Of a stretch of 5,793 nucleotides of DNA, positions 1 through 5,793 are shown in pieces. The notes under the pieces are model-generated. The model ran no database searches and was not told where the DNA came from. It was given only the letters and a program-made list of their open reading frames with translations. How positions within the stretch are numbered: the first letter of the stretch is position 1; the number at the start of each line of letters is the position of its first letter. The position numbers and the translations under genes were made by a program. Origin of the DNA: Blastocatellia bacterium (GTDB lineage Bacteria; Acidobacteriota; Blastocatellia; Pyrinomonadales; Pyrinomonadaceae); the NCBI GenBank assembly GCA_003175865.1, contig PSRF01000276.1:1-5793 (forward strand), in the 5' to 3' direction.

Positions 1-57
1 GTCAGTTGTCAGTTGTTCCACGAGATTTTTTGCGATGAACAACTGACCACTGACAAC
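1..57. repeat. Inverted repeat built of GTCAGTT heptads (copy 1)
   Basis: The left arm (1-18) and right arm (37-54) are complementary at 17 of 18 positions and enclose an 18-nt loop. The left arm is two perfect GTCAGTT heptads (1-7, 8-14) followed by GTTC. The right arm, read on the other strand, is GTCAGTG then GTCAGTT followed by GTTC. The same heptads form a larger hairpin at 4486-4576, so this is a dispersed family. More units may lie left of the window edge. The T-run at 26-31 sits in the loop and not after a stem, so this does not look like a standard rho-independent terminator. The function is unknown. Confidence 0.8.
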
Positions 58-107
58 CAAAAATAATTTAGCCGCTGGGATCAACATCGGATATACAATG
101 AAAATGC

Positions 108-1001
108 ATGCACCTTTCCCTTTTACTGTTCCTTCCTGACCTGAGTCTTCTTCCAGCAACATTTGGTTACGTCATAGCCGGAGTTTTCGGTGCCATCATC
201 GGGAGCTTTCTAAACGTCGTAATTCATCGCGTGCCCCGCGAAGAATCGATCGTCTTTCCAAACTCGCGGTGTCCAACGTGTGGCGCTGTCATAGCCTTCT
301 ACGACAACATCCCTGTACTCAGCTATGTGTTTCTTGGCGGAAAGTGTCGTGGTTGTCGAAAAAAGATCTCGCCGCGATATCCAGGTGTTGAGTTACTTAC
401 GGGGTTAACTTTTGCTGTCGTGGCCTGGCACGACGGTTTGTCGATCGCACTTCCCTTCGACCTTGTGTTCGTTTCTGCGTTGATCGCGCTCGTCTTCATC
501 GACGCAGAGCACATGCTCCTTCCTAACGTGATTACCTATCCGGGAACTGCGTTCTCGATTCTCGCGCGAATTGCTATTCCATGGCTTACGAAGACTCCCC
601 ATTTCGATGACCTCCCGTCACTAATGCATGGGGCCTTTGGCGGTTTGCCACTTTGGGCTGTTTCGATAATTGGCGCATTTATCGGTGCACTTATCGGAGG
701 TGGCTCACTCTGGCTGATGGGCTGGACGTGGGAAAAACTCCGCGGGGTCGAAGCGATGGGCCTCGGCGACGTTAAAATGATGTTCATGGTTGGGGCTTAT
801 CTTGGTTGGCGTCTAACTATCTTGACGATCTTCTTCGGCGTATTGTCGGGATCAATCATCGGCATTCTGTGGATGATGCGACGAGGTCAACGAGACATGC
901 AGATGCTACTTCCCTTTGGAATATTTCTCGGCATCGGCGCGATCTGTGCACTACTGTTTGGTTCGCAAATCGTCGATTGGTATGCCGGACAATTCAGATG
1001 A
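108..1001 (+). CDS. pilD: Prepilin peptidase (type IV leader peptidase, family A24)
   Basis: This is an inner-membrane aspartic protease that cleaves the short leader of type IV prepilins or type II secretion pseudopilins. In the bifunctional enzymes it also N-methylates the new N-terminus. At 297 aa it has the usual family length. The N-terminal domain shows GSFLNVVIHRVP (residues 32-43) and a cytoplasmic zinc tetracysteine site, C55-P-T-C58 and C80-R-G-C83, around DNIPVLSY (66-73). The two catalytic aspartates of the family are D132 (in FIDAEHMLLPN) and D221 (in GLGDVKM, the GxGD motif). LPFG (268-271) is a further family signature. The rest is strongly hydrophobic, giving several membrane spans. 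The ATG at 108 is the first in-frame start after a TGA at 99-101. ATGs at 98 and 104 are in another frame, and no clear Shine-Dalgarno sequence precedes it. No pilin or secretion genes are in the window, so the system served is not known. Confidence 0.95.
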   Translation: MHLSLLLFLPDLSLLPATFGYVIAGVFGAIIGSFLNVVIHRVPREESIVFPNSRCPTCGAVIAFYDNIPVLSYVFLGGKCRGCRKKISPRYPGVELLTGLTFAVVAWHDGLSIALPFDLVFVSALIALVFIDAEHMLLPNVITYPGTAFSILARIAIPWLTKTPHFDDLPSLMHGAFGGLPLWAVSIIGAFIGALIGGGSLWLMGWTWEKLRGVEAMGLGDVKMMFMVGAYLGWRLTILTIFFGVLSGSIIGILWMMRRGQRDMQMLLPFGIFLGIGAICALLFGSQIVDWYAGQFR

Positions 1002-1136
1002 TTTAGGTTTTTGACTTTTGATTTTTTGATTGACCCGGTTTCTGAGTTACAGGTTGTATTATTGATTTGCACGTGAACATGCGAAACTCTTCTCTCTGAC
1101 TGAACTCAAATGCAATCAAAAGTCAAAAATCTAAAT
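1001..1136. repeat. AT-rich inverted repeat with TTTTGA units
   Basis: The left arm (1001-1023) and right arm (1114-1136) are complementary at 22 of 23 positions, and the one exception would be a G-U pair in RNA. They enclose about 90 nt. The left arm begins just inside the TGA of the prepilin peptidase gene and runs into TTTTTGA (1008-1014), CTTTTGA (1015-1021), TTTTTTGA (1022-1029) and TTGA (1030-1033), a near-7-nt periodicity. The right side adds a direct repeat AAATCTAA (1127-1134 and 1141-1148). The hairpin fills most of the gap before the kinase gene. It could weaken read-through between the two genes, but it lacks the compact stem plus T-tract of a normal terminator. Confidence 0.75.
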
Positions 1137-1152
1137 TCACAAATCTAACCTC

Positions 1153-2577
1153 GTGCGCAACACCCGTTTTCAATTCGGGATCACAATGCTGACCACCTTC
1201 TTTGTGCTGGCAGTGTTGTTTGCCGTCCTGCTCTACGCTTTCTCGCCTGAAACACCAGCTTCACGTGGCACCACCATACTTGCCTCATTCATCGCCATTC
1301 TCATTGGTGGCTTGTTGATCATGGTCTTCGTCCTCCGCTGGTTGCTGCGCCCATATCAACGACTAGTCGACGAAGCTGAGCGCGCCTCTGTCAAATCGGA
1401 CCTGATGAAGTCAAAGGACGAAGCTGAGTTCGTTCTCGAAACATTTCAAACAGTGGTGGCCCAGCTCCAGGAACAACGTAAGGAGCTGGAATTACTGAGC
1501 GCGGAAGCACGCGAACGTGCTACCTCAGCAGAAAAATTCAGTGAACGAATTGTGGCCAGTCTGCCGTCAGGATTACTTGCATTTGACGGCGGCGGCCATT
1601 CGATCGCGGTTAACACCCCGGCTCGGCGACTGCTCGAACTAGACGGCACAGCACTAGGCGTCTCATTCGAAAAACTTTTCGCTCAACAAGAAGATTTACT
1701 CAAGATGGTAAGCGACTGTCTAAAGAGCGGTACGCTCTATCGTCGAAGCGAACTCGAAACCATTACTCCTCAGGGACAGCAGCGCTGGCTCGGCGCAACC
1801 GTCGCCCCCATCGAGCTACCACCCGAGGGTGGACCACACGGCGCACTTTGCCTGTTGACTGACATAACCGAAGTCACAGAACTCCGGGAACAAGTTGCGC
1901 TTAAAAGGAATTTGGAAAATCTTGGCGAGATGTCCGCAGGACTGGCCCATGAATTTAAGAACGCCGTCGCCGCTCTTCATGGGTACGCTCAATTACTGCA
2001 AAGTCTCGAGTTGAATGAGAAAGCACAAGGCGCCGCTGCCTCTCTTCTAAACGAAGTACGAGGTCTCTCAACAATGGTGACGGCCTTTCTCAACTTCGCG
2101 CGCCCTCAACCATTGCAACTGGAAGAAGTATCCATCGCCGAGTTGGTTGACGATTGCGTTAGAGACCTTCAGACACTGTACAACGACTTGCGAGTGGAGC
2201 TGCAAATCAAAGTCGACCAGGCTCTGATTGTTGGCGCAGATGAACGGATGCTGCGACAGTCGTTACTGAACCTGTTGAGAAACGCAGCCGAAGCGATACC
2301 AGAGGACAAGACAGATCGTTTAGTTTCGGTGTGTGGCGTTCGCGAGAACGACTATCAAGGAAAGTCCTGGGCGCAGATTGAAGTGCGCGACACAGGCACC
2401 GGAATTCCTCCAGCTCAATTACAAAAGATCTTCATTCCCTTCTTTACAACTAAACCGAAAGGTCATGGCGTTGGACTCGCACTGACTTACCGAGTCATTA
2501 CCCAACATGGCGGGACACTCACGGCGTCGAATAACGCCTCAGGCGGCGCACTGTTTACTCTCCGACTACCGATGTGA
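1153..2577 (+). CDS. Membrane-bound PAS sensor histidine kinase, NtrB/AtoS type
   Basis: This is a predicted inner-membrane kinase that autophosphorylates on histidine and passes phosphate to a response regulator. In order it shows two membrane spans (about residues 9-30 and 40-64), with only a short loop between them, then a charged, probably coiled-coil linker (about 66-130). A PAS-like domain follows (about 131-245, beginning ERIVASLPSGLLAFD). The dimerisation/phosphoacceptor helix has H266 in GLAHEFKNAVAAL. The ATPase domain has an N box (N373 and N377 in LLNLLRNAAEA), G1 (DTGTGI, 413-418), an F box (FIPFFTT, 427-433) and G2 (GHGVGL, 437-442). All catalytic boxes look intact. The Pro after the HExxN motif is replaced by Ala. 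The nearest known types are NtrB, AtoS and ZraS, which usually pair with sigma-54 activators. No regulator is adjacent. The GTG at 1153 follows an in-frame TAA at 1132. The ATG at 1186 (codon 12), with GGGA 5 nt upstream, is a serious alternative start that barely shortens the first membrane span. Confidence 0.92.
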   Translation: MRNTRFQFGITMLTTFFVLAVLFAVLLYAFSPETPASRGTTILASFIAILIGGLLIMVFVLRWLLRPYQRLVDEAERASVKSDLMKSKDEAEFVLETFQTVVAQLQEQRKELELLSAEARERATSAEKFSERIVASLPSGLLAFDGGGHSIAVNTPARRLLELDGTALGVSFEKLFAQQEDLLKMVSDCLKSGTLYRRSELETITPQGQQRWLGATVAPIELPPEGGPHGALCLLTDITEVTELREQVALKRNLENLGEMSAGLAHEFKNAVAALHGYAQLLQSLELNEKAQGAAASLLNEVRGLSTMVTAFLNFARPQPLQLEEVSIAELVDDCVRDLQTLYNDLRVELQIKVDQALIVGADERMLRQSLLNLLRNAAEAIPEDKTDRLVSVCGVRENDYQGKSWAQIEVRDTGTGIPPAQLQKIFIPFFTTKPKGHGVGLALTYRVITQHGGTLTASNNASGGALFTLRLPM

Positions 2578-2582
2578 TCAGC

Positions 2583-2686
2583 CAACTTAATGCTGGGAGC
2601 GCAGGCGGCCTCGCCTGCTAGTTCCACAAGGGTCGACTTTAAGGTAACTAGCAGGCGAGGACGCCTGCGCTCCCAGCACTAAGTTG
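2583..2686. repeat. REP-like long palindrome between convergent genes
   Basis: Two 41-nt arms (2583-2623 and 2646-2686) are complementary at 39 of 41 positions and surround a 22-nt loop. The mismatches are 2590/2679 and 2608/2661. Each arm also contains its own small palindrome: GCAGGCG (2601-2607) with CGCCTGC (2612-2618), and GCAGGCG (2651-2657) with CGCCTGC (2662-2668), each around a 4-nt loop. The element can therefore fold as one long hairpin or as two short ones, the arrangement of paired REP/BIME-type elements. It starts 5 nt after the kinase stop codon and its right arm covers the stop codon of the convergent decarboxylase gene. It may separate the two converging transcripts, but no T-tract flanks it. 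Confidence 0.9.
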
Positions 2687-4457
2687 AGTGTTTGGCATGG
2701 TGCCAGATTTCAGCCCACCGCTTGTCGACTTGCTCCTTGATATCGTCGCGCACCACTAACTGATCGGGGAAGCCAGGCTTAGTCCGTGCATCAATGACAA
2801 TTGGACCAGTGTAGACGAGATGATGTCGCTCCACTCTCGTGCGTGCTGCGTAGATGTCTGCAGCTGGTTCAAAACGTGTCCACGTCGACCAGAGAAAATC
2901 GGGTGACGAGTGCGCGACGCTCGCGTCATCGTGAAGCACAATAAGAGGCCACTCTGATAAAGACACATCCTGAGCAACTCGCATAGCTAATTCTTCATTG
3001 TCCAAAAACTTCTCGCCCTGCAACACCAAGCATCCAGCACAGAACACTTCTGCACGAGAGACGCCTGCCGGTAACTGACCCTTGTACTCCTTTGGCAGCT
3101 TCCGTTTCGCATCACCGAGGCCTAGCATGATCGCCTTGCTACCCTCGTTCACCTTCCCACTGGTGTAATCAAGCGTGTCCATGGACACATTTGAAAAAAT
3201 GAATAGGTCAGTCTCTGGACGGAAGCGCTCCAGGATGTGTTCGAGGAGACGTGGAAAGTCCTTCAGGTCTTGCGGCGTGTCGGTCAACAACAGAAACTTC
3301 GTCAAACTGAGTTGACCTTCACCGAGAATGCGAAAACCTGAAACGAGCGCCTCGCGACCGTAACGCTCGCGCACAACCGCTGCCGCTAACGAATGAAATC
3401 CAGTCTCACCATAACTCCAAAGCTCGCGTACTCCCGGCATCACGAGCGGAAACACAGGCGATAATAGTCGCTGCAAGTAGGCACCGATAAAAAAGTCTTC
3501 CTGTCTTGGCTTACCTACAACCGTCGCGGGATAAATTGCATCGCGACGATGAAAGACTGCGTCAAGGTGGAACACCGGATAGTCGTGTCGTAGTGAGTAG
3601 TAACCGTAATGATCTCCGAACGGACCCTCACCGCGTCTTTCATTCGGCAGCGCTTGTCCAACGAGTGCAAACTCCGCTTCTGCGGCGAGGCGATGCCGAA
3701 GTGGCCCAATTCCTAGAGGGTTCCTGGTCATCTTCAACTTTTCACCTGCGAGTAGCGAAGCGAGAACAAGCTCCGGAACATCCTCTGGCAGCGGTGCAAT
3801 TGCAGCCAGGATCAGGGCGGGTGGACCACCGAGAAACACAGTGACGGGCAGCGGCTGTCCTAACTTTTCAGCTTCGTGATAATGAAACCCGCCACCCTTC
3901 TGAATCTGCCAGTGCAAACCTGTGGAGGTCGCATCATAAATCTGCATGCGGTAAATGCCGAGATTGTGTTTTCCGGTTGTGGGGCTCTCAGTATAGACGA
4001 GCGGCAGTGTTATGAATGGACCACCGTCTTCCTGCCACGTTGTTAGAACAGGTAGTTGGTCCAATCGAGCGGGACGGTCAACTACTTGTGTCACCGGCGA
4101 GCGCGATGTGTTTCTAGTTCCCAGTCTCAGCAAGTCGCTCGCGATTGCCTTCTGCTTCCAAAGCTCGCTGAAATTTGGCGGGAGGATCGACTCGAGTACA
4201 TGTGCAAAGTTACGAACGAAGTTTTCAGGCTTTGGACCAAACGCGAGGTCAATCCGACGTTCGGTGCCAAACAGATTAGTGACAACAGGATAACGACTCC
4301 CCTTCACTCGTTTGAACAACAACGCTGGACCACCTTCACTGATCACTCGTCGATGGACTTCAGCGAGTTCCAGATAGGGATCAACTTCAGCGTTAATAGT
4401 GACGATTTCGTTTTCCCTTGTGAGTAAGTCGAGGAATGTTCGCAGACTGGGATGCAT
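2679..4457 (-). CDS. ubiD: UbiD-family prenylated-FMN-dependent decarboxylase, long form
   Basis: Enzymes of this family use prenylated FMN, made by a UbiX partner, for reversible decarboxylation of aromatic or unsaturated acids. The quinone-pathway members act on polyprenyl-hydroxybenzoate (ubiquinone) or on a menaquinone precursor. Family landmarks are GGPALLF (42-48) and TNLFGT (60-65), then NLGIYR (165-170) carrying the conserved Arg, and EGPFGDHYGYY (277-287), whose E277 and D282 match the catalytic acidic pair. N165, H192 and E229 are likely metal/cofactor ligands by comparison with UbiD and Fdc1. At 592 aa it exceeds E. coli UbiD (about 500 aa) by roughly 95 residues at the C-terminus, and residues 387-455 and 504-564 look like diverged copies of one segment. 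The ATG at 4457 has no obvious Shine-Dalgarno sequence. The TAG stop lies in the palindrome's right arm. No ubiX or mqn/men gene is visible, so the quinone role is inference; a catabolic aromatic acid decarboxylase is possible. Confidence 0.93.
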   Translation of the reverse strand: MHPSLRTFLDLLTRENEIVTINAEVDPYLELAEVHRRVISEGGPALLFKRVKGSRYPVVTNLFGTERRIDLAFGPKPENFVRNFAHVLESILPPNFSELWKQKAIASDLLRLGTRNTSRSPVTQVVDRPARLDQLPVLTTWQEDGGPFITLPLVYTESPTTGKHNLGIYRMQIYDATSTGLHWQIQKGGGFHYHEAEKLGQPLPVTVFLGGPPALILAAIAPLPEDVPELVLASLLAGEKLKMTRNPLGIGPLRHRLAAEAEFALVGQALPNERRGEGPFGDHYGYYSLRHDYPVFHLDAVFHRRDAIYPATVVGKPRQEDFFIGAYLQRLLSPVFPLVMPGVRELWSYGETGFHSLAAAVVRERYGREALVSGFRILGEGQLSLTKFLLLTDTPQDLKDFPRLLEHILERFRPETDLFIFSNVSMDTLDYTSGKVNEGSKAIMLGLGDAKRKLPKEYKGQLPAGVSRAEVFCAGCLVLQGEKFLDNEELAMRVAQDVSLSEWPLIVLHDDASVAHSSPDFLWSTWTRFEPAADIYAARTRVERHHLVYTGPIVIDARTKPGFPDQLVVRDDIKEQVDKRWAEIWHHAKHST

Positions 4458-4485
4458 TCGTGGGGAGACAGATATTTTGGACTTT

Positions 4486-4576
4486 GTCAGTTGTCAGTAG
4501 TCAGTTGTTTTAGTATCGAACGTCGAAATATACGACAAAGTTAGAGACAACTGACAACGGACCACTGACAGCTGAC
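4486..4576. repeat. Inverted repeat built of GTCAGTT heptads (copy 2)
   Basis: The left arm holds three head-to-tail heptads: GTCAGTT (4486-4492), GTCAGTA (4493-4499) and GTCAGTT (4500-4506). The right arm, read on the opposite strand from 4576 to 4549, holds four: GTCAGCT, GTCAGTG, GTCCGTT and GTCAGTT. The arms pair well once one heptad of the right arm is looped out, so they differ by exactly one unit. The repeat belongs to the same family as 1-57. It ends 4 nt before the stop codon of the HEAT-repeat gene and lies upstream of the decarboxylase gene, occupying most of the 123-nt gap. Confidence 0.85.
4527..4557 (-). promoter_or_regulatory. Possible sigma-70-type promoter for the ubiD-like gene
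   Basis: On the - strand, TTGTCA (4557-4552) matches the -35 consensus at 5 of 6 bases and TATATT (4532-4527) matches the -10 consensus at 5 of 6. The 19-nt spacer is longer than the optimal 17. Transcription would start near 4520, about 60 nt before the ATG at 4457. The -35 hexamer falls inside a GTCAGTT heptad, so a chance match from the repeat is quite possible. Confidence 0.2.
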
Positions 4577-4580
4577 CACT

Positions 4581-5201
4581 TCAGGGTTTCTCCGCGGTCC
4601 GTGGTCGCGAGTTAGTGGGAGTTGATGATTGCTCGCCCAGACGTTTCTCGATCTCGTCTGATGCAGTCTCGGCAGCTTCAGCAACAAACGGTTGAACGGA
4701 GTCTCGATAAGGTTTGATTACATCTAGTGTTTGCGCGTCGCCGATCTTTCCGAGGGCTTTCAAAAGACCGGCCGTGACGCGTGGTGCATTTTTTTCTTTC
4801 TTCAAAAATGGATAGAGCACATCCGCGCTTTCCAACTCGGAAAGATAGCCAATCGCCTGTTGCTGCCGCCCCGAGTCCAGGTCATGAACAATTTGAAACA
4901 GCGACTCCGACTTTCCCATTCGATACAAAGCCCAGTTTAGCGCGAGTCGCACCTCTTTGTTCTTCTCTTCCAATTGGTAGCCTTCGACCATCTTGCGCTG
5001 ATCTGTGGCCGCTAAACGCGCGAGTGCCTCAGCACTCTTTTGTCGCAACAACGGATCAGGACTTCCAAGTTGTCGAGCCAACTCTGCGGTGTTTGCACGA
5101 GCGTCAATGCCATCAATCGGATTCTGAGCATTGGCTTTAACAACGACAAATAGAAAGACGCTGCTGCACAAAGCGATAACAAACAATCGTCGATTTCTCA
5201 T
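4581..5201 (-). CDS. Exported HEAT-repeat protein of unknown function
   Basis: The 206-residue product starts with a clear signal peptide: basic MRNRR, a hydrophobic core (residues 6-21) and KANA before a likely type I cleavage after A25. The mature part is about five helical pairs of the HEAT/PBS-lyase-repeat kind: AELARQLGSPDPLLRQKSAEALARL (split here as AELARQLGSPDPLL, RQKSAEALARL), then segments around VRLALNWALYRMG, QQAIGYLSEL, VTAGLLKALGKIG and VAEAAETASDEI. It ends in a Ser/Thr/Pro-rich tail. Such scaffolds bind proteins and have no catalytic motif. The ATG at 5201 is chosen because AGGAG lies 7 nt upstream. A GTG two codons earlier is open but would be only 1 nt from that AGGAG. The gene lies 43 nt downstream of the M16 peptidase gene on the same strand, so co-transcription is likely. 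The partner and role are not evident. Confidence 0.85.
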   Translation of the reverse strand: MRNRRLFVIALCSSVFLFVVVKANAQNPIDGIDARANTAELARQLGSPDPLLRQKSAEALARLAATDQRKMVEGYQLEEKNKEVRLALNWALYRMGKSESLFQIVHDLDSGRQQQAIGYLSELESADVLYPFLKKEKNAPRVTAGLLKALGKIGDAQTLDVIKPYRDSVQPFVAEAAETASDEIEKRLGEQSSTPTNSRPRTAEKP

Positions 5202-5208
5202 GAGCACT

Positions 5209-5213
5209 CTCCT
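5209..5213 (-). promoter_or_regulatory. Ribosome binding site that decides the HEAT gene start
   Basis: AGGAG on the - strand lies 7 nt before the ATG at 5201 but only 1 nt before the in-frame GTG at 5207. The spacing therefore supports the ATG. It is the clearest Shine-Dalgarno sequence among the genes of this window. Confidence 0.75.
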
Positions 5214-5244
5214 ACTGCTAATGGAGCAAGTGAGACCAAGCCAC

Positions 5245-5793
5245 TCACTTTTGCGGCTTCTTAACCAACGACGCCGAATTCAAATCCAAGTCACTAGACT
5301 TTATCACTTCTACATTCGGATAATGCTTCTGCAAATCCGGCAAAAATGCTTTGGCATTACCGACTATCACAAGGTCACTGGTTTTCGGATCCAACCGAGT
5401 CGTAGCAAATTTTTGCACATCAGCTGTCGCGACTGCCTGCACGTTTCCAATGTACCGATTGATCTCGTCTAATCCGAGGCCATAAAGAGCTATCGAACCA
5501 AGTTGGGCCACCAGACCGTTTGCAGTTTCAAGGTTTCGTGAGAAGTTTCCAATCAAAACTGCTTTGCGCGGTGTGAGTTCAGTATCCGAAGGAGGGGCCG
5601 TCGAAAGTCTGCCGATCTCTCCCAGCAATAGATCAGCCACTTGTGCGCCGGACTCATTTTTTGTTTGTGCGGAGGCGAGAAAGGCGCCAGTGTTGCGACG
5701 TGCGTCAAGCGAACTAGCCGCACCGTAACTTAATCCACGCTTTATTCTGATTTCCTGATTAAGACGACCAGAGTAGCCACTCAATACTGAATT
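5245..5793 (-). CDS. M16-family zinc peptidase, C-terminal part (gene runs off the window)
   Basis: Only the last 182 residues are present. The reading frame stays open to the window edge, so the 5' part lies beyond 5793; a TTG at 5784 should not be taken as the start. The segment matches the C-terminal half of pitrilysin/insulinase-like peptidases. It opens with LSGYSGRLNQEIRIKRGLSYGA, quoted here as LSGYSGRLNQEIR and KRGLSYGA, the family's SRLnxxlRexxGLaYg motif, where the R and Y help bind substrate. A glycine/alanine-rich beta section (GAFLASAQT) and a helical region (FSRNLETANGLVAQLGSIALYG) follow, then VATADVQKFATTRLDPKTSDLVIVG, split as VATADVQKFATTRL and DLVIVG, the usual domain end. 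The HxxEH zinc site would lie in the missing part. Two-gene M16B pairs often have one partner without that site, so activity cannot be judged. The HEAT gene follows after 43 nt. Confidence 0.88.
   Translation of the reverse strand, partial: NSVLSGYSGRLNQEIRIKRGLSYGAASSLDARRNTGAFLASAQTKNESGAQVADLLLGEIGRLSTAPPSDTELTPRKAVLIGNFSRNLETANGLVAQLGSIALYGLGLDEINRYIGNVQAVATADVQKFATTRLDPKTSDLVIVGNAKAFLPDLQKHYPNVEVIKSSDLDLNSASLVKKPQK

Noticed and set aside
1..57. Rho-independent terminator for a gene left of the window
   Set aside because: The T-run is in the loop, the stem is not GC-rich, and no T-tract follows either arm.
92..110. TATACA close before the prepilin peptidase ATG as a -10 element giving a leaderless mRNA
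   Set aside because: It has only a 4 of 6 match and no -35 partner. The ATGs at 98 and 104 in another frame make the region hard to interpret.
1030..1062. TTGACC (1030-1035) and TATTAT (1057-1062) as a promoter for the kinase gene
   Set aside because: Each hexamer is one base from consensus, but the 21-nt spacer is too long, and TTGACC comes from the TTGA repeat units.
3506..3844. 112-codon open frame on the + strand, antisense to the ubiD-like gene
   Set aside because: It lies wholly inside a well-supported gene, its product is Arg/Gln/His-rich with no recognisable motif, and it has no ribosome binding site. It is a shadow frame, like the open frames at 4012-4293 and 4056-4427.
4486..4576. 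Small CRISPR array
   Set aside because: The repeated units are 7 nt, contiguous without spacers, and inverted between arms, which does not fit a CRISPR array.
4781..5140. Open frames on the + strand antisense to the HEAT gene, and one at 5131-5472 crossing into the M16 gene
   Set aside because: They overlap genes with a signal peptide and family motifs, and their own products show no domain pattern.
5202..5244. RNA hairpin that hides the AGGAG of the HEAT gene (CTCC pairing with GGAG)
   Set aside because: Only four base pairs form cleanly around a 10-nt loop, too weak to claim regulation.

Overview
The window carries five protein-coding genes, one of them cut by the right edge, with short gaps that are mostly occupied by inverted repeats. 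No rRNA, tRNA, CRISPR array, transposase or phage gene is visible. The genes suggest a Gram-negative-type bacterium with type IV pili or type II secretion, NtrB-like signalling and prenylated-FMN decarboxylase chemistry. Base composition is near-balanced, and the intergenic repeats (heptad GTCAGTT hairpins, AT-rich TTTTGA hairpins, and GGGAGCGCAGGCG-type palindromes) resemble what I recall from Acidobacteriota, especially the Blastocatellia/Pyrinomonadales. That taxonomic call is a recollection and not a check, so it is tentative.

Layout, left to right: a heptad-repeat hairpin (1-57); a prepilin peptidase on the + strand (108-1001); an AT-rich inverted repeat filling most of the gap (1001-1136); an NtrB-type membrane sensor histidine kinase on the + strand (1153-2577, GTG start); a 41-nt-arm REP-like palindrome (2583-2686) that spans the junction between convergent genes; a long UbiD-family decarboxylase on the - strand (2679-4457); a second heptad-repeat hairpin (4486-4576); a secreted HEAT-repeat protein on the - strand (4581-5201); and the C-terminal part of an M16 (pitrilysin/insulinase-family) peptidase on the - strand (5245-5793, continuing beyond the window).

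How they may work together: the M16 gene and the HEAT gene are 43 nt apart and codirectional, so they are probably co-transcribed and both products are probably exported. The ubiD-like gene follows in the same direction after 123 nt of repeat-rich DNA and may be separately transcribed. The prepilin peptidase and the kinase are codirectional, but a 151-nt repeat-bearing gap separates them and no response regulator is in view, so a functional link is only a guess.

I see no convincing new multi-gene system. The observations most worth following are the heptad-based hairpins with unequal unit numbers in their arms, the REP-like palindrome that contributes the stop codon of the decarboxylase, and a possible internal duplication at the C-terminus of that decarboxylase.
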